Shown: in pieces, positions 1-9,976 of the stretch
Layout of the letters: the number at the start of each line of letters is the position of its first letter
Numbering within the stretch: position 1 is the stretch's first letter
DNA from: Pseudomonas frederiksbergensis
Lineage (GTDB): Bacteria; Pseudomonadota; Gammaproteobacteria; Pseudomonadales; Pseudomonadaceae
NCBI RefSeq assembly: GCF_003732275.1
Contig: NZ_MOBM01000006.1
Location: forward strand, 1-64,000
Length of the DNA stretch: 64,000 nt
Direction: 5' to 3'
Translations under genes and position numbers: made by a program
The notes under the pieces: model-generated
The model's database searches: none
Seen by the model: the letters and a program-made list of their open reading frames with translations, nothing else
What the model was told of the DNA's origin: nothing

Positions 1-96
1 GGTCTGGATAACGAGCTGTTCTACCTGGACAAGACCATGATGGTGTTTGGCGACGCCAAGAAAGTCATCGAAGACATGGTTAAAGCCGTCGAGTAA
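1..96 (+). CDS. pntB: NAD(P) transhydrogenase subunit beta, C-terminal fragment
   Basis: Only the last 31 codons are in the window; the 5' part lies upstream. The visible peptide carries the GDAKK motif followed by a short helix and ends in AVE, matching the end of the NADP(H)-binding domain III of PntB. In the family, this inner-membrane proton pump couples proton flow to hydride transfer between NADH and NADP+, and the GDAKK segment contacts the NADP nucleotide. A strong hairpin terminator follows directly, so it is the last gene of its operon. Identification rests on a short but very conserved tail. Confidence 0.85.
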   Translation, partial: GLDNELFYLDKTMMVFGDAKKVIEDMVKAVE

Positions 97-113
97 CACC
101 CTTCGGCAACCTG

Positions 114-141
114 AACGCCCCGACTCGTCGGGGCGTTTTTG
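114..141 (+). terminator. Rho-independent terminator of pntB
   Basis: A GC-rich stem (CGCCCCG / CGGGGCG) is followed by a run of T, 18 bases after the pntB stop codon. Confidence 0.85.
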
Positions 142-284
142 TTTGTGGCTGTTACCGATCCTGTAACGGTGTTTTGTCTGAAATACCCAGAATAGACGCC
201 TCGAATGCGACCTTGGTAGCGGGACGCAGGCTCATCAAATTCACTAGACTGCGCACCTGCTTCCGTTGCCCCGAGAAAACAATT

Positions 285-1778
285 ATGTACCGTGACCGTA
301 TTCGCTTGCCTTCATTGTTGGACAAGGTGATGAGCGCCGTCGACGCTGCCGCTCTGATTCAGGACGGCATGACCGTCGGCATGAGCGGCTTTACCCGAGC
401 CGGCGAAGCCAAGGCTGTGCCTCATGCACTGGCCGAGCGCGCCAAGGTCACGCCGCTGAAAATCACCCTGATGACCGGTGCCAGCCTGGGCAACGACCTC
501 GACAAACAATTGACTGAAGCCGGCGTACTGTCGCGACGCATGCCGTTCCAGGTGGACAGCACCCTGCGCAAGGCGATCAATGCCGGCGAAGTGATGTTCA
601 TCGACCAGCACCTGTCGGAAACCGTAGAGCTACTGCGTAACCAACAACTCAAGCTACCGGACATCGCGGTGATCGAAGCCGTGGCAATCACCGAGCAGGG
701 CCATATCGTGCCGACCACCTCGGTAGGCAACTCGGCCAGCTTCGCGATTTTCGCCAAACACGTGATCGTCGAGATCAACCTGGCTCACAACCCGAATCTC
801 GAAGGTCTGCACGACATCTATATCCCGACCTACCGGCCGACCCGCACACCTATTCCGCTGGTGAAGGTCGACGACCGCATCGGCAGCACCGCCATCCCGA
901 TACCGCCCGAAAAAATCGTCGCGATCGTGATCACAAATCAGTCCGACTCGCCGTCCACTGTCTTGCCGCCGGACAGCGACACACAGGCCATCGCTGACCA
1001 CCTGATCGATTTCTTCAAACAAGAAGTGGCTGCCGGTCGCATGACCAACAAGCTCGGCCCGCTGCAAGCCGGTATCGGCACTATCGCCAATTCGGTGATG
1101 TGCGGCTTGATCGACTCGCCGTTTGAAGACCTGAGCATGTACTCCGAAGTGCTGCAGGATTCGACTTTCGACCTGATCGACGCCGGCAAGCTGAGCTTTG
1201 CTTCCGGCAGTTCGATCACCCTGTCGAGCCGGCGCAATGCCGATGTATTCGGGAATCTGGAGCGCTATAAGGACAAGCTGGTGCTGCGCCCTCAGGAAAT
1301 CTCGAACCATCCCGAAGTGGTGCGGCGCCTGGGCATCATTGGCGTCAACACTGCGCTGGAATTCGACCTGTACGGTAACGTCAACTCCACCCACGTCTGC
1401 GGCACGCGGATGATGAATGGCATCGGCGGCTCCGGCGATTTCGCGCGCAATGCGCACCTGGCGATCTTTGTCACCAAGTCGATTGCCAAGGGTGGTGCGA
1501 TTTCCAGCGTGGTTCCCATGGTCAGCCACGTTGACCACACAGAACATGACGTCGACATTCTCGTGACCGAGATAGGCCTGGCCGACTTGCGTGGCCTGGC
1601 ACCGCGTGAGCGCGCCCGGGTCATCATCGACAACTGCGTTCACCCGGACTATCGACCAGCCTTGAATGACTACTTCACTGCCGCTTGCGCAGTCGGCGGG
1701 CATACCCCCCACATCCTTCGCGATGCCCTGAGTTGGCACATAAACCTGGAAGAAACCGGGCGCATGCTGGCGGTGTAA
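285..1778 (+). CDS. Acetyl-CoA hydrolase / succinyl-CoA:acetate CoA-transferase family protein
   Basis: A 497-residue protein of the AarC/Cat1-type CoA-transferase family, predicted to move CoA between acyl groups such as succinyl-CoA and acetate, in the cytoplasm. Visible signatures are the glycine-rich GIGTIANSV loop near residue 263, the catalytic glutamate in YSEVLQD near residue 288 (the position of the glutamyl-CoA intermediate in this family), and GGSGDFARN near residue 382. The ATG at 285 is preferred over an in-frame TTG at 174, because the extra 37 residues look unlike the family and 497 is the usual length. It is a single-gene unit after the pntB terminator, and a small inverted repeat (1793-1820) follows it. 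The substrate pair cannot be read from sequence. Confidence 0.9.
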   Translation: MYRDRIRLPSLLDKVMSAVDAAALIQDGMTVGMSGFTRAGEAKAVPHALAERAKVTPLKITLMTGASLGNDLDKQLTEAGVLSRRMPFQVDSTLRKAINAGEVMFIDQHLSETVELLRNQQLKLPDIAVIEAVAITEQGHIVPTTSVGNSASFAIFAKHVIVEINLAHNPNLEGLHDIYIPTYRPTRTPIPLVKVDDRIGSTAIPIPPEKIVAIVITNQSDSPSTVLPPDSDTQAIADHLIDFFKQEVAAGRMTNKLGPLQAGIGTIANSVMCGLIDSPFEDLSMYSEVLQDSTFDLIDAGKLSFASGSSITLSSRRNADVFGNLERYKDKLVLRPQEISNHPEVVRRLGIIGVNTALEFDLYGNVNSTHVCGTRMMNGIGGSGDFARNAHLAIFVTKSIAKGGAISSVVPMVSHVDHTEHDVDILVTEIGLADLRGLAPRERARVIIDNCVHPDYRPALNDYFTAACAVGGHTPHILRDALSWHINLEETGRMLAV

Positions 1779-1850
1779 TTGATACAGATTGCAGCTGACG
1801 CAAACACAGTTTCGTCAGCTCGCGACAATAACACTCCATCACGTCAAAAA

Positions 1851-1966
1851 CTGTACTGCTGTACCGGTCTTTTCCTACGGTATTTTCCTACCTTTTGTGC
1901 TGAATTGAGCAAAAATGCACCGCATTAGTGCGGACAGGTACAGTTGCCTCAATTTCGACCAGTACA
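1851..1966 (+). promoter_or_regulatory. Cluster of GTAC-core operator-like sequences before the first DUF1127 gene
   Basis: Several related elements occur here: CTGTACTGCTGTACCGGT at 1851, ACAGGTACAGTT at 1934-1945 and ACCAGTACA at 1958-1966. The last two recur before the second DUF1127 gene. GTAC-centred direct repeats resemble binding sites of MocR/GntR-type regulators, but no such regulator gene is in the window, so the bound protein is unknown. Confidence 0.5.
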
Positions 1967-1987
1967 CTGCCTTTTAACAGTTAACTG

Positions 1988-2024
1988 GTCTCTCACAATA
2001 CAGGTGAACTGTATCTACAGAGAC
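1988..2024 (+). promoter_or_regulatory. Symmetric 37-bp dyad upstream of the first DUF1127 gene
   Basis: Arms GTCTCT and AGAGAC enclose arms ATACAG and CTGTAT, with equal 4-base spacers on both sides and a 5-base centre. A 10-bp palindrome CAGTTAACTG (1978-1987) lies just before it. It could be an operator or, if transcribed, a stem-loop in the leader of the gene at 2098. Confidence 0.5.
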
Positions 2025-2097
2025 TGGCCAAACGAGAGGATCATTGGCATCAGTTAAACCACTACCTAATCCCGCCATAAGCGGAAGGATGTCAACC

Positions 2098-2313
2098 ATG
2101 GAACGTACACTCAGTTCCGAACTGTTCTTCGAAGATACTGCTGCAAAAACCCAGGCTTCCATGCCTCTGCGCGTTATCGCCAACCTGATGCTGTGGCAGC
2201 GCCGCATCACCAGCCGCCATCAACTGGCTCGTCTGGATTCGCGTCTGCTGGCTGACGCCGGGATTAGCGAAGCACAACGCTACGAAGAGCTGAGCAAGCC
2301 GTTCTGGCGCTAA
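2098..2313 (+). CDS. DUF1127 small protein, copy 1
   Basis: A 71-residue basic small protein with the DUF1127 (YjiS-like) signature in its C-terminal half: an arginine-rich helix, then LARLDSRLLADAGIS, ending in KPFWR. In other proteobacteria, DUF1127 proteins are small stress-related regulators, some binding RNA; no function is established for this copy. The ATG at 2098 is chosen because GGAAGG at 2083-2088 sits nine bases before it, whereas an in-frame ATG at 2089 abuts that site. A strong terminator follows, so it is monocistronic. The last residues match those of the copy at 2575, while the N-termini differ. Confidence 0.85.
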   Translation: MERTLSSELFFEDTAAKTQASMPLRVIANLMLWQRRITSRHQLARLDSRLLADAGISEAQRYEELSKPFWR

Positions 2314-2372
2314 GTTAGCGTCGCTGGCTCTGATCCTCCGGATCCACCGCCAGCACCCCGAATTGAACAAAC

Positions 2373-2408
2373 AAAACCCGTCGTGGGAAACCACGACGGG
2401 TTTTGTCG
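2373..2408 (+). terminator. Rho-independent terminator after DUF1127 copy 1
   Basis: Long perfect stem AAAACCCGTCGTGG / CCACGACGGGTTTT with a tiny loop, 60 bases after the stop codon. A-rich and T-rich ends mean that it could work in both directions. Confidence 0.85.
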
Positions 2409-2453
2409 TTTTGGAGCTTTCATACTGGGGCCGTACAGAAGAGATAACTACTA

Positions 2454-2493
2454 ACAGGTACAGTTTATAATTTATACAAATTTAACCAGTACA
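2454..2493 (+). promoter_or_regulatory. GTAC operator pair before DUF1127 copy 2
   Basis: ACAGGTACAGTT (2454-2465) and ACCAGTACA (2485-2493) repeat exactly the pair found at 1934-1966, but 19 rather than 12 bases apart. A further CGTACAG lies at about 2432. This suggests that one regulator controls both DUF1127 genes. Confidence 0.5.
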
Positions 2494-2574
2494 ATTTCAT
2501 CGGAGTGTGTCTGTGCCCGCAGGTGCAGGGGGGTGATCATTGAATCCCGACAAGTTGCAAAAAGGACCGCGCCC

Positions 2575-2784
2575 ATGAATAACTTACTAAATGTTTCCAT
2601 CGTCACACCGCAAGCGAAGCCCCGCTTGGCCACGCTTCGAGGATTACTGCAAGCGTTCGCTGACAGCCTGGAAAGGGCTCGCACCCGACGGTTACTGGGC
2701 CAACTCAATGATCAACAGCTCTCGGATCTGGGCATCAGCCATGCCGACCGCCTCAACGAAGTGGACAAACCGTTCTGGCGCTAG
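2575..2784 (+). CDS. DUF1127 small protein, copy 2
   Basis: A 69-residue paralogue of the protein encoded at 2098. The C-terminal half has the family pattern (ARTRRLLGQLNDQQLSDLGIS) and ends in EVDKPFWR, nearly the same ending as copy 1. The ATG at 2575 has AAAGGA eight bases upstream, which sets the start against an earlier in-frame codon at 2533. The gene has its own upstream region containing the same two operator-like elements as copy 1, so the pair is probably co-regulated rather than co-transcribed. Function unknown. Confidence 0.85.
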   Translation: MNNLLNVSIVTPQAKPRLATLRGLLQAFADSLERARTRRLLGQLNDQQLSDLGISHADRLNEVDKPFWR

Positions 2785-2920
2785 CTTTCTCCATTAACAG
2801 ACGGGACTGTTCTAATCGAGATGCACAGGCCTAATATCCAGATAGAACGTGGCGAACGCTTTACGACAGGCGTCTGAACCTGAGCCACCTCTAAATCGGT
2901 CTATCCAAAGGAGCTACCCC

Positions 2921-3238
2921 ATGTCCCGTCTACGTCTGCTCAGCGCTGCCGCCCTGCTTGCCGTTGCTGCCAATTCCCACGCCACCAGTTTTATCGTGAC
3001 CACCGATACCATTGTTGACGGACTGAAGGCGTCCTCTGACGCAACGTCGGATGTCTCGTCTTCCTTTCGCGACGACAAAATCGTCCGTGCTGCTCGTGAC
3101 GATGCCGCCAGCTTCGTCGCCAGTGAAGGCGCCATTCGTGGTGTGAAACTGGAAAGCGCGCTCGACCACATCCGCCAACAGACGCCACAACTGAATGCGA
3201 CTGATGCACAGCTGGCCCAGGCCATCCTGACGATCTAA
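2921..3238 (+). CDS. DUF2388 secreted protein, paralogue A
   Basis: A 105-residue protein with a clear Sec signal peptide (MSRLRLLSAAALLAVAANSHA, cleavage after about residue 21) and a mature part of about 84 residues. The core pattern is KIVRAARDDAASFVASEG..RG..LESAL and a C-terminal QLAQAIL. This matches the DUF2388 family, periplasmic or secreted proteins of pseudomonads without known role. AAAGGAG at 2907 supports the start. It is the first of three tandem paralogues, separated from the second by a REPIN and about 220 bases. There are no cysteines in the mature part and no catalytic motif that I can see. Confidence 0.85.
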   Translation: MSRLRLLSAAALLAVAANSHATSFIVTTDTIVDGLKASSDATSDVSSSFRDDKIVRAARDDAASFVASEGAIRGVKLESALDHIRQQTPQLNATDAQLAQAILTI

Positions 3239-3293
3239 GCGACAGCCCCGAAGTGGGACACGCCCTAATGCTGGTCAGTTAAACGCAATCCAT

Positions 3294-3384
3294 GCGGGAG
3301 CGGGCTTGCTCTCGAAGGCGTCAGCACATCCAACATTGATGTCGCCTGACACACCGCTTTCGCGAGCAAGCCCGCTCCCACAGG
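3294..3384. repeat. REPIN (REP doublet), GGGAGCGGGCTTGCTC class
   Basis: Two inverted REP units (GCGGGAGCGGGCTTGCTC and GAGCAAGCCCGCTCCCAC) flank a 50-base spacer. The same class recurs near 23547, 33341 and 61708. Confidence 0.85.
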
Positions 3385-3460
3385 TGTCCCAATGTTTCGG
3401 CACTGGCTCTAGCCCGGGCATTGCGCTAGCCTTGGGACTCGCTTTCAGCTAACGAGTCTT

Positions 3461-3778
3461 ATGCGTTTTCTTTCCAATCTGTCAATCACTGCGGTTTTTC
3501 TTGCGGCTTGCTGGTCGGGTTCGGCCCATGCCTTCGATGCTTTCAACCTCTCTACGCAAGGCACCGTGGCCAGTGGTTATGCCTCCAGCATGGTGACCTC
3601 CGCGCCCTTCGACCATAAACTGCTGATCGCCGCCCGGGATGACGCTGCCGCGTTCATTGCCAGCGACGGTCAACTGCGAGGATCGCAACTGGAGTCCGCC
3701 TTGATTTACCTGCGCCGGACCCAGCCAAAACTTCATGCCAGCGACCTTGAACTGGCGCAGGCAATTCTCGTCCAATAG
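3461..3778 (+). CDS. DUF2388 secreted protein, paralogue B
   Basis: A 105-residue relative of the proteins at 2921 and 3807. It has an N-terminal signal peptide (cleavage probably after AHA, residue 24) and the family core IAARDDAAAFIASDG..RGSQLESAL, ending in ELAQAILVQ. It is the most divergent of the three near its N-terminus, lacking the T-SD-TTSIRD segment that A and C share. It is spaced 28 bases from paralogue C and is probably co-transcribed with it and with the DUF4105 gene. Function unknown. Confidence 0.85.
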   Translation: MRFLSNLSITAVFLAACWSGSAHAFDAFNLSTQGTVASGYASSMVTSAPFDHKLLIAARDDAAAFIASDGQLRGSQLESALIYLRRTQPKLHASDLELAQAILVQ

Positions 3779-3806
3779 TTATCCCTTGTTCCTCCGGAGT
3801 CGTTCC

Positions 3807-4127
3807 ATGCGTAGCCCTCTGATTGTTGCCGCCCTGGGCCTGCTGTTATTGGCCGATGTGGTCCAGGCGCACACCCTGGTCGCCACCAGTAACATCCTCA
3901 TCAACGCCACCCGGCGCACACTTGATTTCACGTCCGATACCACTACGTCCATCCGCGACTCGAAGATTGTCCGTGAAGCCCACGATGATGCGGCCAGTTT
4001 CGTCGCCAGCGACGGGGAAATTCGTGGCGCGCACCTGGAAGCGGCCCTCAACATGTTGCGCACCCGCGTACCGGAAGCCCGCGACGCCAGTGATCAGGTT
4101 CTCGCCGAAGCCATCCTCGCACTGTGA
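3807..4127 (+). CDS. DUF2388 secreted protein, paralogue C
   Basis: A 106-residue protein with a signal peptide ending near AQAH (residues 1-20) and the family core KIVREAHDDAASFVASDGEIRG..LEAAL, ending in AEAILAL. The ATG at 3807 follows a CCGGAG site; the longer reading frame from 3735 would run into the previous gene. Its stop overlaps the GTG start of the DUF4105 gene by four bases, a strong sign of translational coupling and therefore of shared function or stoichiometry. Family function is unknown. Confidence 0.85.
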   Translation: MRSPLIVAALGLLLLADVVQAHTLVATSNILINATRRTLDFTSDTTTSIRDSKIVREAHDDAASFVASDGEIRGAHLEAALNMLRTRVPEARDASDQVLAEAILAL

Positions 4128-6085
4128 AGTCGCTAGGCGCCTGGCTGTTGACCGGGGTTGTGTTGCTGCTTGGCAACACAGCTCAGGCCGGCCTGCAACT
4201 ACGGCTCAAGACCGACGGTCTGAGCCCCGCGCAACAGCAGGCCAGTCAGGCTCTGCTTGATGAAGCCATGCAGGCGTTACCGCCGCGTTTCATCGAGCAA
4301 CTGGACCGGCGCATTGATGTCGGCTGGACCGACGACATGCCGAGCGATGCTTACGGTCAGGCATCGCTGGTGTCCGAGCTGGACCTGAATCGCAATCTGC
4401 TCGCCAGCCTCACCAACGGCAGCGCCGCGACCCAAAAAACGTATCGTCCCCACGGTACCGTGCGCCGGGAAATGCTCGCCACGGTGCTGCACGAACTCAC
4501 CCATATTTATGACCGTGCGCGCCTATGGCCAGCCGCCGAGCGCACACTAATCCAGCGTTGCATGCAACGTAACAGCAGCTCCGGGCTGATCGGCATCCCC
4601 GATCAATGCCGTGGGCAGACGGAGCGACGCTGGACCCTCAGCGATGACCCTCGTCTATTGGATTTGGCCGGCTGGCCGCAATACGTCGGTCGGCGCGGCG
4701 AGCGCGAACAGCACAACCGGCAGATTGCCCGCAGCCCGGACATTTACGAGACGAGCAGCCCGAAGGAGTTCGTCGCGGTCAACATGGAGTACTTCCTCCT
4801 CGACCCAAGCTATGCCTGCCGTCGCCCTGCGCTGTATCGCTACTACAAAGAACATTTTGGTTGGGCGCCCGCCGCCAAAGACACATGCGCCCAATCATTC
4901 GCCTTCCTCAATGCGGGTAACGACTTCGCCAAGCAGCCCTTGGGTCAAGTCGATCCGGAGCGGGTTTACGCTGTTGACTATCTACTGGCAGAAGCCAACC
5001 AGAACTGGGTCAGCCGCTGGGGCCACAGCATGCTGCGACTGGTGATCTGTGCACCGGGTCGGCCTCGCGGGCCGGATTGTCGACTGGATCTGGATCAGCA
5101 TCTGGTGTTGTCCTACCGCGCCTTCGTCGGTGACTTACAGCTGTCGAGCTGGGATGGGCTGGTGGGTAAATACCCATCCCGCCTGTTTGTCTTGCCGCTG
5201 GCCCAGGTGATCGACGAATACACCAAGACCGAACTGCGCAGCCTGGCCTCGGTGCCGCTGAACCTGTCGCACAGCGAGATAGAAGACGTGGTGGAACACG
5301 CTGCGGAGATGCACTGGAGTTACGACGGCAACTATTTTTTCCTGTCCAACAACTGCGCAGTAGAAGGCCTGAAATTACTGCGCAGCAGCACCAACAATAC
5401 GCAACTGGTCGGCCTCGACAGCATCATGCCCAACGGTTTGCTGGAAGTGCTCAAGGGCCGCGGATTGGCAGACACCAGCGTGCTGGACGATCCCCGCGAA
5501 GCGTTACGTCTGGGCTATCGCTTCGACTCCTTCCGCGAGCGTTATCAAGCGATGTTCGAAGTGCTGAAGAAGCATTTACCGATCAAGCAGGACAAGGTCG
5601 AGGACTGGCTGTCCTTGAAAGCTGAGGAACGCCGCAAATGGATTGACCAGGCTGACTTACGCACCAGCGCGGCATTGCTGCTGCTGGAGCAGGCCAGTTT
5701 CCGTCAGCAGATGGTGCTGGCCCAGGACGAAGTGAAACAACGTTATCTGGGCGCTCGGGAATTGAAGAATGGCGGCATGGATAAAGCCAATGCGACCTTG
5801 CAGGAGATTCTCGCCAACAGCGGCTTCCTCAGCCGTCCGGCCGAACTGCTTGGCACCGATGGTTATGGTTTACCGCAACCAAGCGAGTGGACGCGTCTGG
5901 AGTCGGAAAGCAACCTGCGCCAGAAGCAGCTGCAGGTGCTGACCGGGGATCTCGACAAGGAAGTGAGAGCGTTGCTCGAACCGAGTCGAGCCGCCGAGAT
6001 GGCCGCCAACGAAGCCAACCTGAAGCAGGTTGGCGAACATTTGCGGAAGCTGCACAAGGCCGCGGGTGGGTTGGAGTTGCCCTGA
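4124..6085 (+). CDS. DUF4105 family envelope protein with HExxH motif
   Basis: A 653-residue protein starting with a signal peptide (residues 1-22, ending AQA). An N-terminal region carries HELTH near residue 123, the zinc-peptidase HExxH pattern. A middle region from about residue 285 (YLLAEANQNWVSRWGHSMLRL, later NNCAVEGLKLL) matches DUF4105, also called the Lnb N-terminal periplasmic domain. The last 150 residues are rich in charged helices. It is coupled by a GTGA overlap to three DUF2388 genes. Localisation in the periplasm or at the outer membrane is inferred. Whether the HExxH is catalytic cannot be told, as I did not identify a third zinc ligand. A role in processing the DUF2388 proteins would be speculation from position only. 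Confidence 0.8.
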   Translation: MKSLGAWLLTGVVLLLGNTAQAGLQLRLKTDGLSPAQQQASQALLDEAMQALPPRFIEQLDRRIDVGWTDDMPSDAYGQASLVSELDLNRNLLASLTNGSAATQKTYRPHGTVRREMLATVLHELTHIYDRARLWPAAERTLIQRCMQRNSSSGLIGIPDQCRGQTERRWTLSDDPRLLDLAGWPQYVGRRGEREQHNRQIARSPDIYETSSPKEFVAVNMEYFLLDPSYACRRPALYRYYKEHFGWAPAAKDTCAQSFAFLNAGNDFAKQPLGQVDPERVYAVDYLLAEANQNWVSRWGHSMLRLVICAPGRPRGPDCRLDLDQHLVLSYRAFVGDLQLSSWDGLVGKYPSRLFVLPLAQVIDEYTKTELRSLASVPLNLSHSEIEDVVEHAAEMHWSYDGNYFFLSNNCAVEGLKLLRSSTNNTQLVGLDSIMPNGLLEVLKGRGLADTSVLDDPREALRLGYRFDSFRERYQAMFEVLKKHLPIKQDKVEDWLSLKAEERRKWIDQADLRTSAALLLLEQASFRQQMVLAQDEVKQRYLGARELKNGGMDKANATLQEILANSGFLSRPAELLGTDGYGLPQPSEWTRLESESNLRQKQLQVLTGDLDKEVRALLEPSRAAEMAANEANLKQVGEHLRKLHKAAGGLELP

Positions 6086-6114
6086 AACCTAGGACCCCGA
6101 AAGAGCTGAAGCCT

Positions 6115-6224
6115 CTGTGGCGAGGGAGCTTGCTCCCGTTCGACGGCGAAGCCGTCGCTATAAGGTGTCTGGTCGATTCTGGGGCCGCTTCGCGCCCCAG
6201 CGGGAGCAAGCTCCCTCGCCACAG
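6115..6224. repeat. REPIN, GTGGCGAGGGAGCTTGCTCCCG class
   Basis: Inverted units TGTGGCGAGGGAGC and GCTCCCTCGCCACA are about 110 bases end to end. Shorter internal inverted repeats (GACGGC..GCCGTC and GGGGC..GCCCC) lie inside. The same class occurs at 27514 and 42316. Confidence 0.85.
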
Positions 6225-6351
6225 TGGGTCGCCTGATTGCTTAGCTGTGGGTCAATACAAAACCCCATCAAGAATCTCATAAACAATCCCGGTGCCTACG
6301 GCGATCAGCACAATATCGCCGCCCGCACGACGCCCCTCACAGCCATACAGC

Positions 6352-6383
6352 AAAAAGGGCTTCAGAACGTAGTTCTGAAGCCC
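6352..6383 (-). terminator. Rho-independent terminator of trpBA
   Basis: Perfect 12-bp stem GGGCTTCAGAAC / GTTCTGAAGCCC with a 3-base loop, followed on the minus strand by TTTTT, about 60 bases after the trpA stop. Confidence 0.85.
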
Positions 6384-6445
6384 TCGGTCTTGCTATTTAG
6401 TCTGTGCTGCGAGGCTCTAATTCCTCTGTATCAGGAACTTTACCT

Positions 6446-7257
6446 TCAGCTGACCCGCGCTTTACGTACGCCGTCAGACAAGGCTGCGCACAGGCTGAGC
6501 ACACCTTCCACAGCCTGATCCGGCGTCGAGGCATTGGCGATGTGGTCGATCAGTGCCGACCCCACCACCACACCGTCGGCCAGACGCGCGATGGACGCCG
6601 CTTGCTCCGGTGTGCGGATACCAAAACCGATGCTGATCGGCAGATCGGTATGGCGACGCAGACGGGTGACGGCTTCTTCGACATGTTCCAGAGTCGCCGC
6701 GCCCGCACCGGTCACACCCGCCACCGACACGTAGTAAACAAAGCCGGAACTGCCGTTCAATACCGTCGGCAAGCGCACGTCATCAGTCGTCGGAGTGGTC
6801 AGACGAATGAAGTCCAGGCCCGCCGCCTGTGCCGGGTCGCACAGCTCGCCATTATGCTCGGGCGGCATGTCGACCACGATCAAGCCATCGACACCGGCCT
6901 CTTTGGCTTCAGCGATGAAACGCGGCACGCCGTACATGTGAATCGGGTTGAAGTAACCCATCAGCACCAGCGGAGTCTCGTTATTGCCTTCGCGGAACTC
7001 GCGAACCATTTGCAGGGTTTTCGCCAGGTTCTGTTTGGCGCCCAAGGCACGAATGTTGGCCAGTTGAATCGCCGGGCCATCGGCCATTGGATCGGTGAAG
7101 GGCATGCCCAACTCGATCACGTCGGCACCCGCTCCCGGCAGGCCTTTGAGGATCGTCAGAGACGTGTCGTAGCTCGGGTCGCCAGCGGTCACGAAGGTCA
7201 CCAGGGCGGCGCGGTTCTGTTCCTTGAGTTCGGCAAAACGCGTTTGCAGGCGGCTCA

Positions 7258-7258
<1 letters not shown>
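6446..7258 (-). CDS. trpA: Tryptophan synthase alpha chain
   Basis: The 270-residue alpha subunit cleaves indole-3-glycerol phosphate to indole and glyceraldehyde-3-phosphate in the cytoplasm. The family segments [16 protein letters not shown] (catalytic Glu and Asp) and GFGIRTPEQ are intact. The ATG at 7258 overlaps the trpB stop by one base (TGATG), so the two subunits are translationally coupled. A longer reading frame back to 7456 only runs into trpB. Expression is expected to be induced by indoleglycerol phosphate through TrpI, whose gene is divergent to trpB. Confidence 0.97.
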
Positions 7259-9495
<2,237 letters not shown>

Positions 9496-9499
<4 letters not shown>

Positions 9500-9822
9500 T
9501 TACCGCGTTTGCACAGCAAATAGGCCGCCAGAAGACCCAGGGCACCGACTGCGACACCGGCTGTAGTCCAAGGGTGTTCCTGGGCGTAGTCACGTGTCGC
9601 GATCCCGGTTTCACGGGTTTTGACCTTGACCTCTTCATAAGCATCGGAGAGCAGATGACGCGAATGCTTCAGCGCATTCTCGGCGTTGATTTTCAGCGTT
9701 TTAAGGGTTTTACGCGACTCGTCCGAGGCGTCGTCCTTCAGGCTTTCCAACGATTTCAGCAGACTCTCGATTTCGGCTTCCATGCTTTGCAATGAGGCTT
9801 TGCGTAACGAGGTATTGGCCAT
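9496..9822 (-). CDS. DUF883 (ElaB/YqjD-like) membrane-anchored protein
   Basis: A 108-residue protein with a long amphipathic, probably coiled-coil N-terminal part (residues 10-75). A C-terminal hydrophobic anchor follows, [20 protein letters not shown] at about residues 84-103, then the basic end CKRGN. This is the layout of ElaB/YqjD/YgaM, tail-anchored inner-membrane proteins reported to bind ribosomes in stationary phase in E. coli. The ribosome role here is inferred from the family only. It is monocistronic and converges on trpI. Confidence 0.88.
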
Positions 9823-9976
9823 GGTGGCTCTCCTGCATTGTTTGAGTTGCGTGTGTTGGTTGGGACTTCAAGGGTTCGAGAAAGTGCAGTAAATCTGAAC
9901 TTCCCCCCGGATTAGTCGACAGAAGAAATAAGAAAAATCACTGCTAGGCTGTATTTCACACCCTTAGGAGAACGCC

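Larger units (their letters stand above)
6086..6445. other. Convergent intergenic region between DUF4105 gene and trpA
   Basis: The 360 bases hold a REPIN, a short stop-free stretch on the minus strand (6252-6353) that reads like the tail of a lost gene, and the trpA terminator. No complete gene is visible. Confidence 0.6.

Noticed and set aside
174..284. N-terminal extension of the CoA-transferase from a TTG codon
   Set aside because: No ribosome site, unusual composition, and the ATG at 285 gives the family length.
3294..3384. REPIN inverted repeats as possible CRISPR repeats or attachment sites
   Set aside because: They are single dispersed inverted pairs, not regularly spaced direct repeats, and no cas or integrase gene is nearby.
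9897..9924. A GAACTT element as AlgU promoter for dodecin
   Set aside because: No TCTGA-like -10 sequence occurs 16-17 bases downstream.
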